Notes under the pieces: model-generated
The model's database searches: none
The model's input: the letters and a program-made list of their open reading frames with translations, nothing else
What the model was told of the DNA's origin: nothing
Origin: Lumbricus terrestris
Taxonomy: Eukaryota > Annelida > Clitellata > Crassiclitellata > Lumbricidae
Assembly (NCBI GenBank): GCA_949752735.1
Contig: OX457036.1
Coordinates: 89,781,687-89,845,686, forward strand
Length of the DNA: 64,000 nucleotides
Direction of reading: 5' to 3'
Part shown: positions 56,741-64,000 of the stretch, piece after piece
How positions within the stretch are numbered: position 1 is the stretch's first letter
How the letters are laid out: every line of letters starts with the position of its first letter
Position numbers and translations under genes: made by a program

Positions 56741-59700
56741 ATGTCTCTTTCATCTTTGAATAGGATAGACGCTGCTGTTTTTGAAGAAGTAGGAGAAGGA
56801 CTTAGAAGAGGCGACAGTCGAAGTTCATCGCCCTTACTCAGGCCTAGGTCTAGCATGGAAGAGTTGATGTTACAGATGAGTGTGACTCTAACTAATGTGG
56901 ATAGGCGACAGACGGAAATGCAGAGAGATATGGGTAGGCGACTGACGGAAACGAATGAACGAATGAATGACATTATGCATGAACAGAATGACATTCAGGA
57001 ACGATTGATGATGGTGATGTCTGGTGATCATGAAGTTATGAATGTGGGTGGCATAAATACACGACTGACTGCCATTTCGACTGAAGACGTTAGAGAAAGA
57101 GAGAGAGTGAGATGGATGGATAGAGGGAGAGACCAAGAAGGAGCTTACAAGGAGCTGAGGATAAGAGAGGAAGAACCGAACCCAGGTCATGATATGAACA
57201 TGATTACAGAAAGACCTTTTGTCGCGCCAACACAGGCACCTGCGTCAGATGGAAGAGGAAGGGGGGAGGATTTGTTGGAACAGCCGGTGGGTAGATTTAG
57301 TGCTAGGCTTCAGGGAAAGCCTAGGCCTAACTATTCGGATTTGAACCGGTTGGGTTTCCTTCACGATCGGGTGGGTTTCCCTCAATCACTCATGGGGACA
57401 GCCCTAGCCGAGGGAAGGGAGCAGAGAGGGAGTATGGGAGAAAGGGCCCCGTTACAGCCTACTGGAGTGACGTCAATAGGAGCAGTAGCGCCCTCCTTTG
57501 CCGCTACCAGAACAGCACCCGTGTCCAGTGGGGGCAAACCCCCTTGTAGTGTCGTCAATGTGGTGGATAGGGAAGCAGAGAAGGATGAGGTGAGAATAGA
57601 TGAGGAAGTAGCCAGGTTTAACCCTGGGGGCGCTAGGCCTAAAGAGGTCAGTAGAGAGCGAGGGGCTTTCTTGAGTAGTGCCAGACTAGGCGACGACCTA
57701 CTGCAGGGGGGCGGACACGACAATGGCGACGCTGGATGGAATTCGAGTTGTGGAAGACGAGGATACGACAATGGAGATGACGGATTGGATTCGAGTCATG
57801 AAAGACGGAGAGAACGTTACAATGGTGACGAAGAAACGGAAAGAATTTATGTGGATAGGATAGGTCGAAATGTGAACGATGAGATGACGGAAAGGTCTTT
57901 TGTTGGAAGACGAGGACAAAGACTGGACGTTGACAATGAATATAGGGATAGAATGTTGAAAAGACAAGACAGAAATTCTAGACTAGGATTCAATGGTCAT
58001 GAATGTGATTTTGATGTTGTTGATGACTATGATGATGTTGGGTGTGGCATAAGAAACGAACGGCGGAACCAAAATTTTGAAAATTATTTGGGGGGTCCGA
58101 ACGTTGTTGTTGGAACATTGCCAAACGTATGCAATGGAAATCTTCTGGATTATTTACCTGCAACTCAAGTGCGTATGTATCCGGGACGATCGACGAGTCA
58201 TGACGCATCGATGTCACGACAATTACCTGTGACGTCAGCGTTGTCAAACTACAATAACTCTGTTGGGGTGACGATGCTGCAAGCGAGTGACTCTGGTTTG
58301 CGAGGTTCGTCTGTGGTCAACAGATGGCCGAGGTTGAATCATGTTGCAGCTCAACAATACCAGCCGAATGCTCAAACATTCGCCTGTGTACCGAAAGTGT
58401 CTGTTGCTACCCAAACGATGGCTGATGAAGCGAAGAATTCTGCACAACTGGCTCCTGCTGCAGTATCTGCGAATGTCAGCGGATCAAACAGAAACAGTAA
58501 TCAGATTAAATTGGGCTACTTCAATGGGAAGACGGCGCTACCAGTGTTCTTGAGGCGCTTCGCGATTTGTCGTCGGCAAAATAATTGGACTGAAGCGGAT
58601 AGTCTTAATCACCTCTGTTGTGCGTTGGTGGACGAAGCGGCGTTGATTTTTCCAGAGGAAGAGATGGATGGAGTGACCACAACTGCCGAGGTCATAAATA
58701 AACTTCGGATTCGTTATGGATCGGAAGACCAGCATACGATGTATCAAGTTCAGTTAAGCTCAAGACGGCAAAAAGCAAATGAGGATCTGGGTCAATTGGC
58801 TGCAGACATTAATCGCCTCCTGTCGTTAGCCTATCCAGGAAAGACATCTGTTCATAGTGAGATGGTGGCAGTAAAAAGCTATCTCGACGCCTTATCTGAC
58901 CGAGATCTTGCTTTGAAAGTTTTGGAACGGGAACCGAAGGATCTTCAGAGTGCTGTGAAAATTTCTCTGCGTTTACACAGTTACAAGCAAGCTGAACTGG
59001 GAAACGATGGGAGTTATAAAACAACTGGTCGAGTGAGGTCAGTTATGAAAGGTGAGGATGAAGAAGAAGTAAAAGCAGAACGTGTTACGACCCGTCAAAA
59101 TAAAAACGAGCGCAACACGAACGAAAACAGAAACAGACCGCAGAATGACGTAGACATGGGGTATCATCCTGAATATAGATACTCCGCGCCACGTCAAAAC
59201 CAGCAAGCATGGGCGCCGAGACAACAGAGTTACAATCGAAATCAGGAGTATAGACCAGAGGTACGACGTTGTTGGGTCTGTAATGGATTGCATTTGGCAC
59301 GAAATTGCATCTACCGAACGCAGGGTGAGTTTAATAGAGGCAATAACGATAGGCCTAATTATACGATGAATTCGCAAGGAAATCACATGCGAACGCCTCC
59401 AGCGAATAACGTGAGATTCATTCAAAATTCTGCAAGTGCATATCTGAAAGCGAAAGTGAATGGAAAACTTTCTTGGGCTCTTCTGGATACTGGATCGCAG
59501 CTATGCCTGGCACCTGAAAAACTGGTGAGACGATGTGACATAGAACCGTCTCAACAAACATTGTTGGCTGCAAACAATACTCAGATTGTCGTAGTCGGAC
59601 AAACAAAACTGAAAATGATGTTGAACGGCAGGAAATTCCTGGTGAACGCTTTGGTGACGCCACAGCTGTCTGAAGTGATTCTAGGGTACCAGTGGATGCG

Positions 59701-62700
59701 TGAAGAGAACGTAATGTGGAATTTAAAGGAAAAATGGGTGAACGTACGAGGTCAAAGAGAAACACTGCATCTCAGGAACCAATCTTCTCGTTGTCGTCGG
59801 GTGGCAGCTGAATGTGACGTGATTGTCCCTCCGTTCAGCGAGATAAATGTAGGAGCCTACGCCATCCTACCAGATTTAAAAGACGCGGAATATCCTTGGG
59901 CTACTTTTCCGACCGTATTGAACTCTGGGTTGTTGGTAGCAGGAATTTTGTTACCTGAACGTGCTGTGGATTTGACTTTGAGAGTATTAAATCCTACAGA
60001 CCAGGCCATTAGACTTAAGAAAGGAGAGCGGTGTGACGTTGAGCAAGTTACTGTTTTTGAAGAGGAAGCCAGCGACGCGACCCCTGCAAAGTGTGCAGTG
60101 GTACAGAATGCTGCAGCGACGGAGGAAGATGCGGAAACTGTCCTGAAACCGCTGTGGGAAAATGTCGATGAAGGAGTCCCGGACGATGTACGTCAGAAAC
60201 TGAAAATTATGCTGATGGAGCACCGTCACGTGTTCTCATTGAGTGAATGGGACTTGGGATTCACTCGTGTACTACAGCATCGGATTGATACTGGTACGGA
60301 GGCACCAGTAAGGCAAGCACTTCGTCGGCAACCTCTGACGTTGTTGCCGGTGATTGACGAACAAGTGGAGATGATGCTCCAGCAAGGGTTAATAGAACCT
60401 TCGTGCTCTGAGTGGTCATCCAATGTGGTGGTGGTGCAAAAGAAAGATGGCGGACCTAGAATCTGTCTGGATTACAGATTCTTGAATCGTAAATCCCGGA
60501 AGGACGTCTACCCTCTGCCGCTCATCAACGAATGCTTGGATGCATTGGGAGGAACGAAGTGGTTCAGCACATTCGACTTGAGATCCGGATATCATCAGGT
60601 AGAAGTGCATCCTGATGATCGTCATAAAACAACCTTTATAACACGTCGTGGGAGCTATCAATTCAGAGTCTTACCGTTCGGCCTGTGCAATGCTCCAGCC
60701 TGTTTTAGTAGGATGATGAATTTGGTGATGTCTGGTCTGAATTTTGCGATTTGTTTGATATACTTGGATGATATCATTGTTTTCGCTTCTGACCTAGATA
60801 CGCATTTGGAGAGGCTTGTACACGTGTTGACTAGACTGGGCAGTGCAAATCTGAAGCTGAAGCCGTCGAAATGTCATATATTACAGAGAAGTGTATTATT
60901 CCTCGGCCATGTTGTGAGTGAAGAAGGATTGGCAACGGATCCAGAAAAAATTTCGGCTGTACAAAACTGGCCAACGCCGGTGAAGCTGAAGGACGTGAGA
61001 GGATATCTCGGATTGTGCTCTTACTACAGAAGGTATGTGGATAACTTCGCACAGATAGCAAAGCCATTGCACGAGTTAACAAAGAAAGCAACTAGATTTG
61101 TGTGGTCTTCAGAATGCCAAACCGCATTTGACTTGCTAAAAAAGGCATTGACTGAAGCGCCGATTCTCGCCCTACCGAACGATGAAGGAACATATGTGCT
61201 TGATACTGATGCCTCAGGACAGTCGGTAGGGGCGGTGCTGTCTCAATTGCAGGACGGAGTAGAGCGCGTGATCTGTTACGGAAGTCGTGTGTGCACCGAT
61301 GCGGAAAGAAATTACGATGTAACAAGACGTGAGTTATTGGCTGTAATTCACTTCTTGAAAGTATACAGACCGTATCTGCTGGGTCGTAAGTTTCTGCTTC
61401 GGACCGATCATTCAGCTCTACAGTGGTTGAGAAAGACGCCGACGCCTATTGGTCAGCAAGCTCGATGGTTGACAGTGATGGAGGAATTCAACTTTGATAT
61501 AGCGCATCGGGCGGGACGCCATCATAATAATGCAGACGCCATGTCAAGACGACCGTGTGTAGTCAATGCAATTCATGGAACAACAGCGCCGCCTGGCGAG
61601 GATCTGGAAACGAGCGATGATGAGGACCGTACAGTAGCGCCGCCTGGAGAAGATGACGAAACGAGTGCCGATGGAGTTGACGCAATCGCGCCACCTTGCG
61701 AAGTCATCGGAACGTTGGGTAGTTGGAGTAGCGCTATTATTGCGGACGAGCAGAGCAAGGATAAAGATTTACAATGGATCATTGAAAAGAAACTGGAGTC
61801 GGCAGAAGCGCCTAGTCCAGAAGAATTACGCAGCAAGAGTCCTGACGTAAAGATATTGATGGCACAATGGCCGCAGCTGAAGGTCAAAGATGGCCTATTG
61901 ACGAGAAGCTGGTTGAGCACAGAAACAGAGCAAGAGAGATGGCAACAGATTGTTATGCCTCCTGCTAGACGTGGTGCTTTGATTCGTTTAGCTCATGAAG
62001 GAATGTCTGGTGGTCACTTGGGAATACGACGAACAATGGCCCAGGTGCAGCGACGAGCTTATTGGCCAGGTTGGAGGGAGAGCGTGCGTCTAGAATTGAG
62101 ACGTTGTGTTCCGTGTGCACGCTACTTTCGTGGAAAACTACCTCGTCAAGGACCGTTGCAGAACATGGTTGTCGGAGCGATAGGAGAGGTCGTCGCTTTG
62201 GATTTAACTGGACCACATCCTGTATCATCCAGCGGGCATCGATACATTTTGACAATGATCGATCATTTTAGTCGTTGGGCCATAGCTGTTCCGGTTCGAA
62301 ATCAGGAAGCAGTGACTGTGGCTAAAGTGTTAGTAGAGCAGTGGATATCACTTTGGGGTTGCCCGGCCCAGATTCTGACAGATCAGGGAGGATGCTTTGA
62401 GTCTGCATTGTTCAAAGAACTGTGCCGATTGCTTCAGATAGATAAGGTACGAACTTCAGCTTACAAGGCATCAACAAATGGCATGATTGAACGCTTTCAT
62501 AAGACGATGAACTCAATGATTGCCAAGGTCATTGCAAAGAACCAAAGAGACTGGCATGTGCAACTGCCACTACTCATGGCTGCCTATCGCGCAAGCGTGC
62601 ATAGCTCAACGAACTTTAGTCCAAATAAATTGTTCTTGGGGCGGGAGGCTTGTCTTCCAATTGACCTAGTGTTGGGATATTGCTACGAGAAGGAAGAAGT

Positions 62701-63145
62701 GCCAAACTGTCATGACTTTGTGTACGAGAAAGCACAGCAGATGCAAGCTAATTTTGCATTGGCAAGGGAAACGATGCAGAAGCAGGCCGAAGTACGAGCG
62801 TTTCGTTATGACCTGAGAGTAAAACCAGCAAGGTTTAAAGTAGGTCAACTGGTATGGTTCTATCTGCCACGCCGCCTAACGGGAATTCAAAGCAAGTGGG
62901 CCCTATGGAATCAAGGTCCCTTTGTTATTGAAAAGCAATTGGGTCCCGTATTGTATCTCATACGCAAGACACCAAGAAGCCAAGCCAGGATAGAATACGT
63001 TGACAAACTGAAGCCATACTTTGGGAGCGCTGAGAATGAACAAAGTAGGTCAGTTGAGAAAATGGAAGAGGAAGAGGTCGTTCAGCAAGGCAGTAGATTG
63101 AGTCGGCCAAAAAGAAATATTAAAGTGCCACAGCGTTACTTGTAG
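56741..63145 (+). CDS. Ty3/gypsy retrotransposon gag-pol polyprotein
   Basis: One unbroken frame of 2134 residues. Residues 1-590 are a long, charged, Arg/Asp/Glu-rich region; about 587-750 resemble a retrotransposon Gag capsid (LGYFNGKTALPVFLRRF). A zinc knuckle C844-x2-C-x3-H851-x4-C856 follows. Protease has D916-T-G. Reverse transcriptase has D1279 in FDLRSGYHQ and Y-L-D-D at 1341-1344. RNase H begins near D1490 in DTDAS. Integrase has H1752/H1759/C1789/C1792 and D1821, D1881, E1917 (35 residues between the last two), then a GPF module near 2059. The order RT-RNase H-integrase defines Ty3/gypsy. No frameshift separates gag and pol and no chromodomain is seen. All catalytic residues are present, suggesting a young copy. 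Confidence 0.95.
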   Translation: MSLSSLNRIDAAVFEEVGEGLRRGDSRSSSPLLRPRSSMEELMLQMSVTLTNVDRRQTEMQRDMGRRLTETNERMNDIMHEQNDIQERLMMVMSGDHEVMNVGGINTRLTAISTEDVRERERVRWMDRGRDQEGAYKELRIREEEPNPGHDMNMITERPFVAPTQAPASDGRGRGEDLLEQPVGRFSARLQGKPRPNYSDLNRLGFLHDRVGFPQSLMGTALAEGREQRGSMGERAPLQPTGVTSIGAVAPSFAATRTAPVSSGGKPPCSVVNVVDREAEKDEVRIDEEVARFNPGGARPKEVSRERGAFLSSARLGDDLLQGGGHDNGDAGWNSSCGRRGYDNGDDGLDSSHERRRERYNGDEETERIYVDRIGRNVNDEMTERSFVGRRGQRLDVDNEYRDRMLKRQDRNSRLGFNGHECDFDVVDDYDDVGCGIRNERRNQNFENYLGGPNVVVGTLPNVCNGNLLDYLPATQVRMYPGRSTSHDASMSRQLPVTSALSNYNNSVGVTMLQASDSGLRGSSVVNRWPRLNHVAAQQYQPNAQTFACVPKVSVATQTMADEAKNSAQLAPAAVSANVSGSNRNSNQIKLGYFNGKTALPVFLRRFAICRRQNNWTEADSLNHLCCALVDEAALIFPEEEMDGVTTTAEVINKLRIRYGSEDQHTMYQVQLSSRRQKANEDLGQLAADINRLLSLAYPGKTSVHSEMVAVKSYLDALSDRDLALKVLEREPKDLQSAVKISLRLHSYKQAELGNDGSYKTTGRVRSVMKGEDEEEVKAERVTTRQNKNERNTNENRNRPQNDVDMGYHPEYRYSAPRQNQQAWAPRQQSYNRNQEYRPEVRRCWVCNGLHLARNCIYRTQGEFNRGNNDRPNYTMNSQGNHMRTPPANNVRFIQNSASAYLKAKVNGKLSWALLDTGSQLCLAPEKLVRRCDIEPSQQTLLAANNTQIVVVGQTKLKMMLNGRKFLVNALVTPQLSEVILGYQWMREENVMWNLKEKWVNVRGQRETLHLRNQSSRCRRVAAECDVIVPPFSEINVGAYAILPDLKDAEYPWATFPTVLNSGLLVAGILLPERAVDLTLRVLNPTDQAIRLKKGERCDVEQVTVFEEEASDATPAKCAVVQNAAATEEDAETVLKPLWENVDEGVPDDVRQKLKIMLMEHRHVFSLSEWDLGFTRVLQHRIDTGTEAPVRQALRRQPLTLLPVIDEQVEMMLQQGLIEPSCSEWSSNVVVVQKKDGGPRICLDYRFLNRKSRKDVYPLPLINECLDALGGTKWFSTFDLRSGYHQVEVHPDDRHKTTFITRRGSYQFRVLPFGLCNAPACFSRMMNLVMSGLNFAICLIYLDDIIVFASDLDTHLERLVHVLTRLGSANLKLKPSKCHILQRSVLFLGHVVSEEGLATDPEKISAVQNWPTPVKLKDVRGYLGLCSYYRRYVDNFAQIAKPLHELTKKATRFVWSSECQTAFDLLKKALTEAPILALPNDEGTYVLDTDASGQSVGAVLSQLQDGVERVICYGSRVCTDAERNYDVTRRELLAVIHFLKVYRPYLLGRKFLLRTDHSALQWLRKTPTPIGQQARWLTVMEEFNFDIAHRAGRHHNNADAMSRRPCVVNAIHGTTAPPGEDLETSDDEDRTVAPPGEDDETSADGVDAIAPPCEVIGTLGSWSSAIIADEQSKDKDLQWIIEKKLESAEAPSPEELRSKSPDVKILMAQWPQLKVKDGLLTRSWLSTETEQERWQQIVMPPARRGALIRLAHEGMSGGHLGIRRTMAQVQRRAYWPGWRESVRLELRRCVPCARYFRGKLPRQGPLQNMVVGAIGEVVALDLTGPHPVSSSGHRYILTMIDHFSRWAIAVPVRNQEAVTVAKVLVEQWISLWGCPAQILTDQGGCFESALFKELCRLLQIDKVRTSAYKASTNGMIERFHKTMNSMIAKVIAKNQRDWHVQLPLLMAAYRASVHSSTNFSPNKLFLGREACLPIDLVLGYCYEKEEVPNCHDFVYEKAQQMQANFALARETMQKQAEVRAFRYDLRVKPARFKVGQLVWFYLPRRLTGIQSKWALWNQGPFVIEKQLGPVLYLIRKTPRSQARIEYVDKLKPYFGSAENEQSRSVEKMEEEEVVQQGSRLSRPKRNIKVPQRYL

Positions 63146-63703
63146 TCTGCATAAAAATAGACTATAGAGACAATGCTGCAGTGTATATATAGTAGAGTGT
63201 AGTTATGTAGTGGATTAAGGAAGCGTGCTGCAATAAAAAGGAATTGTAAGAGGAAAAGATTAGATTAACGAATGATCATGGATTAAGGCGTTAGATATGA
63301 ATTGGGCAATTAGGTCAAAACATGCGCCGCCGGCCAGCCGCCGATGTCTGCAAGGATAGCCTGGAGGCGGGTGTGAAAGATGATATGAGGAATATGTAGA
63401 TTAAGCGACGGCGAATGAAGAAGCCGACGCTTGGAAGCAGATGACAATGACAAATGATTTCACACTAATATGGCATATTAAACTGCCGCAGTTATTTAGG
63501 CCCCGTTTTTAGATGTAGGCTATTAGGTGAAATGGGGTTGGTGGAAAGAAATCCCGCCCACATGAACAAGGAGACGATGGCATTTTAAGATAGAATCCGC
63601 GTCCCTCTTTGTCAGTTCTACAAGGGTTTTGATAGAGGAAAGTTGTCAGACAAATTTTTAAAGCAGTCAGGGAGTAATAATTAGACAAAGGAAGATAAGA
63701 ATC
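63146..63703 (+). other. Spacer between gag-pol and the next reading frame
   Basis: Purine-rich stretches such as GTAAGAGGAAAAGA (about 63248-63261) and GAGGAAAGTTG (63636) could act as polypurine tracts, but no LTR start could be confirmed after either. A GCGCCGCCGGCCAGCCGCCG hairpin-prone segment lies near 63325. Confidence 0.4.
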
Positions 63704-64000
63704 ATGGCTTCGTTCAACCAAGAAACTGGAGAAGTAGGCAGCCAGACAATAAATCATGACGACATGGATGCTTTTCTAGAACATCTAGACGGAAACGGGT
63801 TTGGTATATCGGAACCAGATGAGAGCGATAGTCGAAAAGAAAACGAATCTAGGGCTCTATCTCCGATTTCGTCAGTGGCTGATTCCGAGTCAACTGCTGG
63901 GGTCAGTGATGCCGCACAAGGCCAGGATGCAAGGCGACTTACGGCCGGAATAGCAGTGTTAACATGGAAAATGTATTCAACTGGAGTTATGTTTCGAATG
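63704..64000 (+). CDS. Open reading frame downstream of pol, incomplete at window edge
   Basis: ATG at 63704 in a good context (ATCATGG) opens 99 codons with no stop before the window ends. The first 75 residues are acidic and Ser-rich (HDDMDAFLEHLDG, SEPDESDSRKENESR); the end turns more hydrophobic and basic (LTAGIAVLTWKMYSTGVMF). In gypsy elements a frame in this position may be an envelope-like or accessory gene. The N-terminus lacks a signal peptide, which argues against a typical envelope start. It could also be an exon of another gene. No family is recognised. Confidence 0.5.
   Translation, partial: MASFNQETGEVGSQTINHDDMDAFLEHLDGNGFGISEPDESDSRKENESRALSPISSVADSESTAGVSDAAQGQDARRLTAGIAVLTWKMYSTGVMFRM

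Overview
This window is repeat-rich eukaryotic nuclear DNA, most likely from a marine deuterostome invertebrate; an echinoderm-like genome is my best guess. The signs are spliced genes with GT-AG introns, microsatellites, LINEs, tRNA-derived SINEs, hAT DNA transposons, a Ty3/gypsy retroelement, and a scattered TAGGCCTA-type palindrome. The taxon is inferred from style, not from a diagnostic gene. No rRNA gene, true tRNA gene or CRISPR array was seen.

Layout. 1-1.75 kb: fold-back (inverted-repeat) element with an 83-bp near-perfect palindrome. 2.9-9.2 kb: tandem segmental duplication whose two units each carry an array of a 68-bp GACA-derived minisatellite (about 22 and 45 copies). 10.6-10.9 kb: a SINE. 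10.95-15.73 kb (minus): four phase-matched exons of a METTL24-like (FkbM-type) methyltransferase gene, with a decayed LINE in one intron. 16.49-22.20 kb: a non-autonomous hAT-type element with a second hAT-type element (17.42-21.36 kb) nested inside; the inner one is built of inverted tandem arrays. 22.72-24.77, 25.47-25.76 and 25.93-26.31 kb: three more hAT-type elements with duplicated targets. 28-29.3 kb: a LINE relic and a possible first exon of a type II membrane protein (minus). 31.09-36.10 kb: an apparently intact autonomous hAT transposon with a two-exon gene (minus) for an OTU-protease/TTF-zinc-finger/hAT-transposase fusion of 1009 residues. 37.19-38.64 kb: another hAT-type element. 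38.7-44.5 kb: three LINE relics. 44.5-49.5 kb: mostly unassigned, with a full SINE at 48 kb. 49.5-56 kb: decayed METTL24 exon, LINE 3' ends, large microsatellites, an intact isolated METTL24-like last exon (53.2 kb) and GC-rich tandem repeats. 56.0-64.0 kb: Ty3/gypsy element with one 2134-residue gag-pol frame, followed by another reading frame still open at the window edge.

How the parts relate. The only convincing host gene is the METTL24-like methyltransferase, which has at least two further partial copies here. Everything else well supported is mobile or tandemly repeated. Two elements look capable of coding for their own movement: the OTU-hAT transposon and the gypsy element. The other hAT-type elements lack a usable transposase and would depend on one supplied in trans. 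The most unusual system is the OTU-hAT transposon, because ends, target duplication, splice sites, protease motif and transposase motifs are all preserved together.
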